A DNA stretch of 64,000 nt. Origin: PZPK01 sp965230795. GTDB taxonomy: Bacteria; Pseudomonadota; Gammaproteobacteria; Pseudomonadales; Oleiphilaceae. The DNA lies in the NCBI GenBank assembly GCA_965230795.1, contig OZ246020.1, positions 620,001 through 684,000 on the forward strand, given 5' to 3'. Shown piece after piece: positions 28,096-36,659 of this stretch. Position 1 is the first letter of the stretch, and each line of letters starts with the position of its first letter. The notes under the pieces are model-generated. The model was not told the DNA's origin. It saw only the letters and a list, made by a program, of their open reading frames with translations, and did no database searches. The position numbers and the translations under genes were made by a program.

Positions 28096-29676
28096 ATGTC
28101 TAGACTCAATCAAGAAATCGCCAAGCGACGTACTTTTGCCATCATCTCCCACCCCGACGCGGGTAAGACCACGATTACTGAAAAAGTATTGCTTTTTGGC
28201 GAGGCAATTCAAAAAGCAGGAACCGTAAAAGGAAAGAAAAGCGGTCAGCATGCCAAGTCGGACTGGATGGAGATGGAAAAGGAACGAGGGATTTCGGTCA
28301 CGACTTCGGTGATGCAGTTTCCCTACAACGACTGTCTCGTGAATCTCCTGGACACCCCGGGACACGAAGATTTTTCAGAGGATACTTATCGAACGTTGAC
28401 GGCTGTGGACTCTTGTCTGATGGTTATTGATTCCGCCAAAGGTGTGGAAGACAGAACCATTAAGCTGATGGAGGTGACCCGGCTTCGAGATACACCAATT
28501 CTGACGTTCATGAACAAGCTGGACCGCGATACGCGTGATCCCGTTGAGTTGATGGATGAAGTCGAAGATGTCTTGAAAATCGGCTGCGCTCCGATTACGT
28601 GGCCAATCGGAATGGGCAAAGAGTTCAAGGGGGTATATCACCTGTACCGTGATGAAACAATTCTGTATCAGAGTGGTCAGGGCCATACCATCCAGGAAGT
28701 ACGCATAATAAAGGGTTTGGACAATCCTGAGCTGGATGAAGTGCTCTCAGGCTATGCCCAGGATCTGCGTGATGAGATAGATCTTGTTAAGGGGGCGTCT
28801 CATGAGTTTGACCTGGAGCTGTTTCTCGCTGGCGAGCTAACGCCTGTGTTTTTCGGGACGGCACTTGGCAATTTCGGTGTCGATCATATGCTTGATGGCC
28901 TTACTGAGTGGGCGCCGCCTCCCCAGTCGCGAATGACAGAGACTCGAAAAGTCGAGGCTGAAGAAAGTAAGTTTTCGGGTTTCGTCTTCAAAATACAGGC
29001 AAATATGGATCCTCAGCATCGTGATCGTATCGCATTTATGCGTATTTGTTCGGGGCAGTACCAGAAAGGGATGAGGCTCAAGCACGTGCGGATCGGTAAG
29101 GATGTTCGCATTTCTGATGCAGTGACTTTTATGGCCGGCGACAGAGAAAACGCAGAGCAGGCATATGCCGGAGATATTATTGGTTTGCATAATCATGGCA
29201 CTATCCAGATTGGTGATACCTTTACCGAAGGGGAAGAGCTTCGATTTACCGGTATTCCCAATTTCGCCCCTGAGCTTTTTCGACGGATCAGGCTGAAAGA
29301 CCCGCTCAAGGCCAAACAACTGAACAAGGGCGTAATACAGTTATCCGAAGAGGGAGCTGTCCAGGTTTTTCGGCCGTTGAAAAACAATGATCTGATCGTC
29401 GGTGCGGTGGGTGTGCTGCAGTTTGATGTTGTCGTTCATCGTCTGAAGTCCGAGTACAGAGTGGATGCGATATACGAGCCTGTTACCGTGGCCACGGCGC
29501 GCTGGGTGGACTGTAAAGATGGTCCTACTCTCGAAGCGTTTAAGAAAAAATGCTTTGACAACCTTGCCCTCGATGGAGGCGACAACTTGACTTACATTGC
29601 TCCTACCATGGTAAATCTCCAGCTGGCGACCGAGCGTCACCCTGATATCGTTTTTAGTAAAACCAGAGAGCATTAA
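28096..29676 (+). CDS. prfC: Peptide chain release factor 3
   Basis: Translational GTPase that removes RF1/RF2 from the ribosome after peptide release. The 526-aa protein has G1 SHPDAGKTT, the class-specific GTVKGKKSGQHAKSDWMEMEKERGISVTTS (switch I), G3 DTPGHEDFSEDT and G4 NKLDRD, followed by the RF3 beta-barrel domains (QANMDPQHRDRIAFMRICSG) and C-terminal domain. Length is standard. tatD follows after 5 bp, suggesting co-transcription. A TATACT -10-like sequence at 28050-28055 lies upstream but lacks a good -35. Confidence 0.97.
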   Translation: MSRLNQEIAKRRTFAIISHPDAGKTTITEKVLLFGEAIQKAGTVKGKKSGQHAKSDWMEMEKERGISVTTSVMQFPYNDCLVNLLDTPGHEDFSEDTYRTLTAVDSCLMVIDSAKGVEDRTIKLMEVTRLRDTPILTFMNKLDRDTRDPVELMDEVEDVLKIGCAPITWPIGMGKEFKGVYHLYRDETILYQSGQGHTIQEVRIIKGLDNPELDEVLSGYAQDLRDEIDLVKGASHEFDLELFLAGELTPVFFGTALGNFGVDHMLDGLTEWAPPPQSRMTETRKVEAEESKFSGFVFKIQANMDPQHRDRIAFMRICSGQYQKGMRLKHVRIGKDVRISDAVTFMAGDRENAEQAYAGDIIGLHNHGTIQIGDTFTEGEELRFTGIPNFAPELFRRIRLKDPLKAKQLNKGVIQLSEEGAVQVFRPLKNNDLIVGAVGVLQFDVVVHRLKSEYRVDAIYEPVTVATARWVDCKDGPTLEAFKKKCFDNLALDGGDNLTYIAPTMVNLQLATERHPDIVFSKTREH

Positions 29677-29681
29677 GAAGC

Positions 29682-30467
29682 ATGCCTGTTCTGGTTGATA
29701 CGCACTGTCACCTCGATTTCAGTGTGTTCAACGAAACGCTGGATGACCTGTTGGATGATTGTGAAAGCAAGGGGGTCAAGGCGTTCGTGGTGCCGGCAAC
29801 GAGGCAAGCCGGGTTTGCGAAAATTCTGAATCTTGGAAAGCGGTATCGAGCCACGTTTCCTGCGCTTGGCTTGCACCCCTATTTTGTTGCTGATCATAGT
29901 TCGGAGGATCTGGCTGTTCTTGATGCCTTGTTGACGGACTGGAAAGAGAGTGTGGTTGCGGTCGGTGAGATCGGTCTGGATCGGTTCAGACCTGATTTCT
30001 CCGACCAGATTGAAGTATACGAAGAGCAGTTGAGCTTGGCGGGTCGTCATCATTTGCCTGCGATCATACACTCAGTAAAAACGCACAGTGAAGTACTTGG
30101 TGGGCTTAAAAGAAAAGGGCAAACCAAGGGGGTCATACATGCTTTTTCCGGTAGTTTTCAAGATGCCTCCAAGTTTATAGATCAGGGGCTTTTTATCGGC
30201 ATTGGTAGTGTAATTACCTGGGCTTCCGCCAGGAAAACCAGGGAAACCGTGGCAAAGCTACCTCTGGATGCTTTGGTTTTGGAGACCGATGCGCCGGACA
30301 TGGCGATTGCGGGACAGGAAAAAGGCTCGGGAAAGCCCCAGGATGTGCTGGCTATTTTTGAAGCTTTGTGCGCTCTCAGAGATGAGCGGCAAGACTATGT
30401 TGCAGATCAGATCCTCAGGAATACACTTAATCTGTTCCCTGGTGTTGCTTCGGCACTGGCCACTTGA
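29682..30467 (+). CDS. TatD-family metal-dependent deoxyribonuclease
   Basis: A 261-aa TIM-barrel hydrolase of the TatD/YjjV group, with metal ligands in DTHCHLDFSVF (N-terminal HxH), GEIGLDRF, HSVKTH, HAFSGSFQDA and LETDAPDM. It presumably acts as a 3'-5' DNase or RNA/DNA repair exonuclease. The best fit is the YjjV subfamily, but paralogues are hard to separate by eye. It lies 5 bp downstream of prfC. Confidence 0.88.
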   Translation: MPVLVDTHCHLDFSVFNETLDDLLDDCESKGVKAFVVPATRQAGFAKILNLGKRYRATFPALGLHPYFVADHSSEDLAVLDALLTDWKESVVAVGEIGLDRFRPDFSDQIEVYEEQLSLAGRHHLPAIIHSVKTHSEVLGGLKRKGQTKGVIHAFSGSFQDASKFIDQGLFIGIGSVITWASARKTRETVAKLPLDALVLETDAPDMAIAGQEKGSGKPQDVLAIFEALCALRDERQDYVADQILRNTLNLFPGVASALAT

Positions 30468-30610
30468 GTGCATCTTGCAATGGTGGCGATTTTTTTGTGT
30501 TTTGCTCTGGCAAATGCTTGTTTATTTGTATTATACTTCGCGCCCTTAATTTAAGTGTGTGGTCTAAGAGTCAGCCCCGTCTCGCAGTATCACCGGTAAG
30601 AAAGTGAAAT

Positions 30611-30639
30611 TTGATACACGCAATTGGCTGCGGTAGAAT
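30611..30639 (+). promoter_or_regulatory. Promoter of the rplM-rpsI operon
   Basis: TTGATA, 17-bp spacer, TAGAAT, then a GC-rich CGCCGGCC discriminator as in growth-rate-controlled ribosomal promoters. It lies 56 bp before the rplM ATG. Confidence 0.7.
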
Positions 30640-30694
30640 CGCCGGCCATTTTTGGGTGTGGGTGCTCAGTTACGAGCTTTAGAAGGCGAATTAA

Positions 30695-31123
30695 ATGAAA
30701 ACGTTAAGTGCAAAACCGGAAAGCGTGAAGCGTGACTGGTATGTAGTCGACGCTACAGGCAAAACACTGGGTCGTTTATCGACTGAAATTGCGCGCCGTT
30801 TACGGGGCAAGCATAAGCCAGAATATACGCCCCATGTAGATACGGGCGATTATATTGTTGTGGTGAACGCAGAAAAAGTTGCGGTAACCGGCAATAAGGC
30901 AAAAGACAAGATGTATCACAAGCACACTGGTTTTATTGGTGGGCTTAAGTCAATTTCTTTCGAGAAGCTGATTGATAAGGCTCCTGAGCGTGTGATTCAG
31001 GGGGCGGTTAAAGGTATGCTGCCGCGTGGTCCGCTGGGGCGGGCCATGTTCAAGAAGCTGAAGGTGTATGCGGGTGAAGAGCATCCTCATACCGCTCAGC
31101 AACCACAGCAACTGGAAATTTAA
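30695..31123 (+). CDS. rplM: 50S ribosomal protein L13
   Basis: A 142-aa early-assembly 23S rRNA-binding protein. Family signatures include RDWYVVDATGKTLGRLSTEIA, LRGKHKPEYTPHVDTGDYIVVVNA and the C-terminal GMLPRGPLGRAMFKKLKVYAGEEHPHTAQQP. It is encoded directly upstream of rpsI (12-bp gap) in the conserved two-gene operon. In E. coli, L13 represses this operon by binding its leader. The leader here is about 50 nt. Confidence 0.98.
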   Translation: MKTLSAKPESVKRDWYVVDATGKTLGRLSTEIARRLRGKHKPEYTPHVDTGDYIVVVNAEKVAVTGNKAKDKMYHKHTGFIGGLKSISFEKLIDKAPERVIQGAVKGMLPRGPLGRAMFKKLKVYAGEEHPHTAQQPQQLEI

Positions 31124-31135
31124 GGTAAGGCGATT

Positions 31136-31528
31136 ATGTCAACTACATACAACTATGGTACTGGTCGTCGTAAAACTTCAGCGGCGCGTGTTTTTTTGAA
31201 GTCTGGCAATGGTCAGATTGAGGTTAACGGTCGTCCTCTGGATGCATTCTTTGGTCGTAAAACGGCGCAAATGGTTGTTCGCCAGCCACTTGAACTGGTC
31301 GAAATGGCTGATAAGCTGGATGTGAAAGTGACGGTTAAAGGCGGCGGTACGACAGGCCAGGCGGGTGCTATTCGTCATGGTATCGCTCGAGCGCTGATTG
31401 AGTATGATGAGACTCTGCGAGCGCCCCTGCGACAGGCAGGTTGGGTGACGCGAGATGCGCGTGCTGTTGAGCGTAAGAAAGTTGGTTTGAGAAAGGCGCG
31501 TAAGCGTCCACAGTTCTCGAAGCGATAA
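31136..31528 (+). CDS. rpsI: 30S ribosomal protein S9
   Basis: A 130-aa protein of the 30S head, with a C-terminal tail reaching the P-site tRNA. Signatures are YGTGRRKTSAARVFLKSG, the Gly-rich VKGGGTTGQAGAIRHGIARAL, and the basic end ERKKVGLRKARKRPQFSKR, whose final Arg contacts the anticodon stem in known ribosomes. A strong terminator follows 13 bp later. Confidence 0.98.
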   Translation: MSTTYNYGTGRRKTSAARVFLKSGNGQIEVNGRPLDAFFGRKTAQMVVRQPLELVEMADKLDVKVTVKGGGTTGQAGAIRHGIARALIEYDETLRAPLRQAGWVTRDARAVERKKVGLRKARKRPQFSKR

Positions 31529-31541
31529 TTCTGAAGTGGAT

Positions 31542-31580
31542 AAAAGCGCCTGTTGGCAAAAGCTGGCAGGCGCTTTTTTT
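31542..31580 (+). terminator. rplM-rpsI terminator
   Basis: AAAAGCGCCTG and CAGGCGCTTTT form an 11-bp stem, closed by a 14-nt loop and followed by an eight-base T-run. Confidence 0.9.
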
Positions 31581-31732
31581 TGTCTGTACTTTTTAGGGTG
31601 TCGTTCCTTTCCGTAAATTGGTGAAAGTTGTTGAAGCACTAGGGTAATTTAATTACTATTTGGGGCTTTTAAAACGCCGGCCCTAATAGCCTTTGGTTTG
31701 GGTTTATAAGCGGCAGTTTGCGATAAATTGAT

Positions 31733-31766
31733 CGTGGTCATACTGACTTTCCTGGCCGTGGTCATA
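31733..31766. repeat. Direct repeat upstream of the bc1 operon
   Basis: CGTGGTCATA occurs at 31733-31742 and 31757-31766, 24 bp apart, 47 bp before the petA start. The spacing and position would suit an activator or repressor dimer, but this could be chance. Confidence 0.4.
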
Positions 31767-31812
31767 ATAACGATGCTTTATAAAAAGCTGTTAATTGATG
31801 GGGGAAGCCTGT

Positions 31813-32406
31813 ATGAGTGATGGCGACGTAAATGCCAGCCGGCGCAGATTTTTGCTCGGTGCCACCTCGGTTGTAGGTGGTGTTGGTGCAATCGGGGCGG
31901 CTGTACCGTTTGTTGCATCATGGAATCCAAGTGCCAAGGCGAAAGCTGCAGGAGCGCCGGTTAAGGCGACGGTAGGTAAGTTACAGCCGGGTCAGCGAAT
32001 GACTGTTGAATGGCGGGGAAAGCCGGTGTGGATTATTCGCCGGACTCAGGAAATGCTGGATAACCTGGAGAAGCTTGAAGGTGATCTTAGGGATCCAAAC
32101 TCGCAGGAGCCGCAACAGCCTGAGTATGTGACAGGAATCTATCGCGCAACTCGGCCAGAATACGCAGTTATCGTTGGAATCTGCACGCATTTGGGGTGTT
32201 CTCCCCAGTTCGTTCCTGAAGTTGAGCCTCAAGAGTTTGACGAGAATTGGTTGGGTGGCTTCTTCTGTCCGTGTCATGGTTCGCGCTTTGATTTGTCGGG
32301 ACGCGTTTTTCAAGGTGTTCCGGCACCCAAAAACCTCGTGGTGCCTCCTTACAAATATCTGGATGATGAAACCATTATGATTGGTGTTGACGAGGAGGCT
32401 GCATAA
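31813..32406 (+). CDS. petA: Ubiquinol-cytochrome c reductase iron-sulfur (Rieske) subunit
   Basis: Rieske [2Fe-2S] protein of the bc1 complex, anchored by one N-terminal membrane segment. Residues NASRRRFLLGATSVVGGVG show a twin-arginine-type signal anchor. The cluster motifs CTHLGC and CPCHGS (two Cys and two His ligands in total) are intact, followed by the Pro loop GVPAPKNLVVPP. The start is ATG 31813 (MSDGDVN). An ATG 18 bp earlier is possible but has a poorer context. The stop overlaps the petB start by one base (TAATG). Confidence 0.96.
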   Translation: MSDGDVNASRRRFLLGATSVVGGVGAIGAAVPFVASWNPSAKAKAAGAPVKATVGKLQPGQRMTVEWRGKPVWIIRRTQEMLDNLEKLEGDLRDPNSQEPQQPEYVTGIYRATRPEYAVIVGICTHLGCSPQFVPEVEPQEFDENWLGGFFCPCHGSRFDLSGRVFQGVPAPKNLVVPPYKYLDDETIMIGVDEEAA

Positions 32407-33620
32407 TGCAAAAGCTAATTGCCTGGATAGACGAGCGGCTTCCGGTTGTCGAAGCCTTCGAAAAACACATGAGCAAATATTATGCTCCGAAAAATTTCAA
32501 TTTTTTGTACTTTTTCGGTGTGTTGTCATTTGTCGTACTCGCCAATCAGTTGTTAACCGGCATCTGGTTAACGATGAGTTATGTGCCAACCTCTGAAGGC
32601 GCGTTTGCATCCGTTGAATATATTATGCGCGATGTTGAGTACGGATGGTTGCTGCGGTATTTGCATTCCACAGGAGCGTCGGCATTTTTTGTCGTTGTCT
32701 ACCTGCACATGTTTCGTGGTCTGTTGTATGGCTCCTACAAGAAACCGCGCGAGCTGGTCTGGATATTCGGTATGACTATCTATCTGGCGCTGATGGCCGA
32801 GGCTTTTATGGGTTATCTGCTGCCATGGGGGCAGATGTCTTATTGGGGAGCGCAGGTAATTGTTAATTTGTTTGGCGCTATACCTGTTATCGGTGAGGAA
32901 TTAGCGTTATGGATCCGTGGCGACTACCTGATCTCGGGCATTACTCTGAACCGCTTCTTCGCTCTTCATGTGGTTGCTTTGCCGATTGTTATTATCGCTC
33001 TTGTTGTCTTGCATGTGTTGGCATTGCACGAAGTTGGTTCTAACAATCCTGATGGTATCGAGATTAAGAAAAACAAGGATGAAAATGGCATCCCGAAGGA
33101 CGGTATTCCTTTCCATCCCTACTACACGATCCATGACTTGGTGGGTATCGTGGTCTTCCTGTTTGTTTTCTGTGCGGTCGTATTTTTCTTCCCTGAGATG
33201 GGTGGGTACTTCCTTGAGAAGCCAAATTTTGAGCCTGCAAACCCTCTGAAAACGCCTGATCATATTGCTCCTGTTTGGTACTTCACGCCTTTTTACGCGA
33301 TTCTGAGAGCGGTTCCGGATGCGTTTCTCGGAGTGGTCGCTATGGGGGCGGCGATTGCTATTTTGTTCGTCCTGCCCTGGCTGGATAGGAGTCCTGTCAA
33401 GTCCATGCGATATAAAGGAATGCTTAGCAAGATTGCTTTGATCCTGTTTGTTATTGCGTTCTGTGTGCTTGGCTATCTGGGTGTTGTGATCGCAACGCCC
33501 GAGAGAACGATGTGGGCACGTATTCTGACCTGTGTTTATTTTGCCTACTTTATTCTGATGCCTTGGTATACGAGTATTGAACGAACTAAGCCTGTGCCGG
33601 AAAGGGTGACAATGAAATGA
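32406..33620 (+). CDS. petB: Ubiquinol-cytochrome c reductase cytochrome b subunit
   Basis: Dihaem membrane subunit with the quinol oxidation and quinone reduction sites. The 404-aa protein has eight or so membrane helices. Haem-ligating histidines lie in LLRYLHSTGASAFFVVVYLHMFRG and in FALHVVALPIVIIALVVLHVLALHEVGSNNPDG. The Qo-site PEWY motif is represented by PVWYFTPFYAILRAVPD: the Glu is Val here, a variation to check. It overlaps petA by 1 base and petC by 4. Confidence 0.97.
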   Translation: MQKLIAWIDERLPVVEAFEKHMSKYYAPKNFNFLYFFGVLSFVVLANQLLTGIWLTMSYVPTSEGAFASVEYIMRDVEYGWLLRYLHSTGASAFFVVVYLHMFRGLLYGSYKKPRELVWIFGMTIYLALMAEAFMGYLLPWGQMSYWGAQVIVNLFGAIPVIGEELALWIRGDYLISGITLNRFFALHVVALPIVIIALVVLHVLALHEVGSNNPDGIEIKKNKDENGIPKDGIPFHPYYTIHDLVGIVVFLFVFCAVVFFFPEMGGYFLEKPNFEPANPLKTPDHIAPVWYFTPFYAILRAVPDAFLGVVAMGAAIAILFVLPWLDRSPVKSMRYKGMLSKIALILFVIAFCVLGYLGVVIATPERTMWARILTCVYFAYFILMPWYTSIERTKPVPERVTMK

Positions 33621-34375
33621 GAAACTTACTAATAGCCCTAACAATATGTCTATTTGCCGGGAGTGTCAGCGCTGCGGGTGGTGCACAAATCCCGATGGAC
33701 CATATCAAGACGGATATTGAGGATCAGGAATCATTGCAGCGTGGTTTGACGCTGTATATGAACTACTGTTTTGGTTGTCACTCCCTGAAGTATTCGAGAT
33801 ATGAGCGTGTGGCAACAGATCTTGGCATTCCCAAAGAGATTTATGAACAAAATTTGATCTTTAGCGACGCCAAAATCGGAGAGCTGATGAGCATTTCAAT
33901 GCCAAGTGATCAGGCTAAAGTCTGGTTTGGTAATCCGCCTCCTGATTTGACTCTCGAAGCGCGTTTGCGCGGACCCGATTGGATTTACAACTACTTGCGC
34001 GGTTTCTATTTGGATCCAAAGCGCCCCTATGGCGTTAACAATGTCGTATTTAAGGATGTTGGTATGCCTCACGTGTTGGCAGATCTTCAAGGGGTATGCG
34101 CAGTCAAGCCTGAACTGGGCGTCGAGCCGGAAGTTGATCCGCTAAGTGGCAAAATCATCAAAAGCAGTGGTTGTGCAGAGTACGCGGTTGAAGGTGCGAT
34201 GACGCCAGAAGAATATGATGAGGCGATGTTCGACCTGGTTAATTTTCTGGAATATGTTGGTGAACCCTCACGCCTTGAAAGTATAGATCTGGGTCGAACG
34301 GTTCTTATATTTCTCGCTTTCCTGTTTGTATTCGTTTATTTCCTGAACAAAGAGTATTGGCGCGGAATACACTGA
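33617..34375 (+). CDS. petC: Ubiquinol-cytochrome c reductase cytochrome c1 subunit
   Basis: A 252-aa membrane-anchored c-type cytochrome, which passes electrons from the Rieske protein to soluble cytochrome c. It has a signal peptide (LLIALTICLFAGSVSA), a haem site CFGCH near residue 53 followed by SLKYSRYER, an axial Met in the DVGMPHVLADLQG region, and a C-terminal membrane anchor (GRTVLIFLAFLFVFVYFLNKEYW). It ends the petABC operon before a terminator. Confidence 0.96.
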   Translation: MRNLLIALTICLFAGSVSAAGGAQIPMDHIKTDIEDQESLQRGLTLYMNYCFGCHSLKYSRYERVATDLGIPKEIYEQNLIFSDAKIGELMSISMPSDQAKVWFGNPPPDLTLEARLRGPDWIYNYLRGFYLDPKRPYGVNNVVFKDVGMPHVLADLQGVCAVKPELGVEPEVDPLSGKIIKSSGCAEYAVEGAMTPEEYDEAMFDLVNFLEYVGEPSRLESIDLGRTVLIFLAFLFVFVYFLNKEYWRGIH

Positions 34376-34395
34376 AACTGAGGTTCAAGGTGACT

Positions 34396-34432
34396 TAAAA
34401 AGGCTGTTGGTGTACATCAATAGCCTTTTTTG
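34396..34432 (+). terminator. petABC terminator
   Basis: AAAAAGGCTGTTG and CAATAGCCTTTTTT pair across a short loop, with a T-run. It lies 20 bp after the petC stop. Confidence 0.85.
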
Positions 34433-34476
34433 TTTGGTTCGATTTACATTGCTGCACCTTCAGTCAAGTAATCGTG

Positions 34477-34482
34477 TATAAT
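34477..34482 (+). promoter_or_regulatory. sspA promoter -10
   Basis: A perfect TATAAT with a GC-rich discriminator (CTGCGCC), 62 bp before the sspA ATG. No clear -35 is seen at 16-18 bp spacing, so it may depend on an activator or be a growth-phase promoter. Confidence 0.45.
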
Positions 34483-34544
34483 CTGCGCCAATTTTTCAGT
34501 AGCTGGCTGGAATTCGGATCAGTAAATCTTTAAGAGGTAATCCT

Positions 34545-35174
34545 ATGGGTGTTGTGACCAAAAGGTCGTCAATGACATTTTTTTCCGATGGTAAAAGTCA
34601 TTACAGTCATCGCGTTCGTATCGTTTTAGCTGAGAAGGGTGTGGCTGTCGACATTGTTGATGTGGATCCGACCAACAAACCGGCTGAACTAGCTGATCAC
34701 AACCCTTACAATGAGTTGCCTACTCTCGTAGACAGAGATCTGGTGCTTTACGAACCAGATATCATGATGGAATATCTGGATGAGCGTTTCCCTCATCCTC
34801 CTTTGTTACCGGTTTATCCGGTTGCCCGAGCGCAAAGTCGTCTAATGATGTATCGCATCAAAAAAGACTGGAGCCGTTTGGTAGATCTTATTTTGGAAGA
34901 TCCGGATTCCAAAAAAGCTGATGCGGCTCGTAAGGAGCTGAAAGAAAGCCTGATCGCCACTAGTCCGATCTTTTCGGAGAAACCATATTTTATGAGTGAC
35001 GAGTTCACTATCGTGGATTGTTGTGTCGCTTCCCTGCTGTGGCGTTTGCCTGTGCTGGGCGTTGAGCTGAGTGAACCTCAGGCAAAACCGATTCAGAAAT
35101 ACATGGAGCGAATTTTTGAGCGGGAGTCTTTCAAAGCTAGTTTGTCGGAAGTTGAAGCAGAAATGCGTGGCTAG
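34545..35174 (+). CDS. sspA: Stringent starvation protein A
   Basis: A 209-aa GST-fold RNA polymerase-associated regulator acting in stationary phase and stress. The N-terminal thioredoxin-like part reads MTFFSDGKSHYSHRVRIVLAEKGV with NELPTLVDRDLVLYEPDIMMEYLDERFPHPPLLP. The surface segment containing PHPPLLP is the family mark, with the alpha-helical GST C-terminal half after it. It is paired with sspB, 44 bp downstream. Downstream of bc1 genes is its usual place in gammaproteobacteria. Confidence 0.96.
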   Translation: MGVVTKRSSMTFFSDGKSHYSHRVRIVLAEKGVAVDIVDVDPTNKPAELADHNPYNELPTLVDRDLVLYEPDIMMEYLDERFPHPPLLPVYPVARAQSRLMMYRIKKDWSRLVDLILEDPDSKKADAARKELKESLIATSPIFSEKPYFMSDEFTIVDCCVASLLWRLPVLGVELSEPQAKPIQKYMERIFERESFKASLSEVEAEMRG

Positions 35175-35218
35175 ATTGGTCAAGCAATCATTATTTAGCA
35201 CGGTTTGCCGGGGGTAGC

Positions 35219-35626
35219 ATGACACCAAGTAGACCCTACCTGGTTAGGGCACTGAACGAATGGATTATTGATAACGATATGACGCCTTATATTGTTGTTG
35301 ATGCTGGTATTCAGGGCGTTCGTGTTCCTGAAGATTATGTTACCAACGGTCAGATTATTTTGAATGTCAGTCCTGGTGCGGTAAACGATTTCGTTGTAGA
35401 TAGCGAAGCGATTGAATTTCGCGCTCGATTTGGTGGAGTGCCGATGCAGGTATATATTCCGGTCGTAGCGGTGATGGCAATCTATGCAAAAGAAAATGGT
35501 CAGGGTATGGTTTTTGGTGCGGAGCCTGGAGCACCTGAACCGCCTACACCCGGACACACTCCAGATTCTGAAGGCTCCTCAGAAAAAGGCTCAGCGCATA
35601 AGCCGTCACTAAAAATTGTTAAGTAA
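35219..35626 (+). CDS. sspB: ClpXP protease specificity-enhancing factor
   Basis: A 135-aa adaptor that delivers ssrA-tagged proteins to ClpXP. The folded N-terminal domain (RPYLVRALNEWIIDNDMTPYIVVDA, then GGVPMQVYIPVVAVMAIYAKENGQGMVF) binds the tag. A flexible Pro/Ser-rich linker leads to the C-terminal SLKIVK, which matches the ClpX-docking XB tail. It converges with diaA. Confidence 0.96.
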   Translation: MTPSRPYLVRALNEWIIDNDMTPYIVVDAGIQGVRVPEDYVTNGQIILNVSPGAVNDFVVDSEAIEFRARFGGVPMQVYIPVVAVMAIYAKENGQGMVFGAEPGAPEPPTPGHTPDSEGSSEKGSAHKPSLKIVK

Positions 35627-35661
35627 CCGAGATTCTCTAGTAGCTCGCGGCGGTGTGCGCG

Positions 35662-36258
35662 TCAGGAATGGGGGGCACCGAAAAGCTGGTTTTCAACCTG
35701 ATGGCATAGTGCGTTGACAGCAAGCAGTTGGGCTTCCATAGCCCTGGCAACTTGTGTCGCATAGAGCTGTATTTCAATATCGTCTCCCTGATTGATCGCA
35801 GTTATTTTGCCTCCTTCGAATCCAATGATAGTGATTACCTGAATGCCTTTTTCGTGTGCGGTCTGAATGGCCTGGACGATATTTCCGCAATTGCCATCGA
35901 TTGATAGTGCGACCAATGTGTCGCCCTCATTTCCCATAGCCCTGATCTGCTTTGCGTATACATTGTGGTAATTACCGTCTTTTGCTATTGCTGAAATGGT
36001 CGTTGAGTCGATCGATATATTGATAGCAGGAAGGCTTGGTCGTTCAAACTCCTGTTGATGCATAAGGCACGTAGTTAACAGGGCTGCCATTGGAGCTGAA
36101 TATCCATTGCCGCATACGATTAATTTGCGGTCACTGAGTAGCGATTGGGCGATGGTATCGCACGCCCGCTCTATATTGGGTGCGATTAACTCGAGATGAC
36201 TTGCTGCAGAATCGATCGCGTCGCATAGATAGCTGGTTATTGGGTTGATATCGGTCAT
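35662..36258 (-). CDS. diaA: SIS-domain DnaA initiator-associating protein (DiaA-like)
   Basis: A 198-aa SIS-domain protein close to GmhA. The neighbours yraN and lpoA and the segments FERPSLPAINISID and YAKQIRAMGNEGDTLVAL match DiaA, which binds DnaA and promotes replication initiation. The phosphosugar-binding loops differ from true phosphoheptose isomerase: CGNGYSAPMAAL in place of CGNGGSAADAQH, and LSIDGNCGNI in place of ISTSGNS. Isomerase activity is therefore unlikely. Twelve bp separate it from yraN upstream. Confidence 0.85.
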   Translation of the reverse strand: MTDINPITSYLCDAIDSAASHLELIAPNIERACDTIAQSLLSDRKLIVCGNGYSAPMAALLTTCLMHQQEFERPSLPAINISIDSTTISAIAKDGNYHNVYAKQIRAMGNEGDTLVALSIDGNCGNIVQAIQTAHEKGIQVITIIGFEGGKITAINQGDDIEIQLYATQVARAMEAQLLAVNALCHQVENQLFGAPHS

Positions 36259-36270
36259 TGATCACCTTGC

Positions 36271-36654
36271 CTAAAAATCAGAAGCGTCAAACGCGGCTTT
36301 AATCCAATGAATTTTGTCTCTCGAAAACCATCGCCTTTTGCTTTCTTTATCGACTCCATCAATGGCGATAACATCAAAGCGCGTATTCGCGTTCCAGAGT
36401 TGTTTGGCATGCAGATAGTGCTCAGCAGTCTTGATGATTTTTAGTTGTTTCTTGCGATTAATGCTCTCTGCCGAGCTGCCAAATGCCTGGGAATTTCTGT
36501 AACGTACCTCGACAAAAACCAGTGTATGGCGTTCCATTAGAATGAGATCGATTTCGCCTTGGCGACAGCGGTAATTGGAGTCTAGTAGTTGAAGCCCTTT
36601 TTGTTGTAAAAAGATTAGAGCTTTTCTTTCATACTGGTCGCCGTTACCGGGCAT
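36271..36654 (-). CDS. yraN: UPF0102 (YraN) family endonuclease-like protein
   Basis: A 127-aa protein of the UPF0102 family, with a restriction-endonuclease-like core. Family signature: ERKALIFLQQKGLQLLDSNYRCRQGEIDLIL, then TLVFVEVRYRN, the E-x(n)-D-x(n)-ExK-like arrangement. The biochemical role is unknown. I start it at ATG 36654, five bases after the lpoA stop. An upstream ATG would overlap lpoA and add a non-homologous N-terminus. It lies between lpoA and diaA on the same strand. Confidence 0.9.
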   Translation of the reverse strand: MPGNGDQYERKALIFLQQKGLQLLDSNYRCRQGEIDLILMERHTLVFVEVRYRNSQAFGSSAESINRKKQLKIIKTAEHYLHAKQLWNANTRFDVIAIDGVDKESKRRWFSRDKIHWIKAAFDASDF

Positions 36655-36659
36655 GTTTC

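Noticed and set aside
30521..30536. Second rplM promoter around TATTATAC
   Set aside because: The -10-like sequence has no correctly spaced -35, while the promoter at 30611-30639 has both elements.
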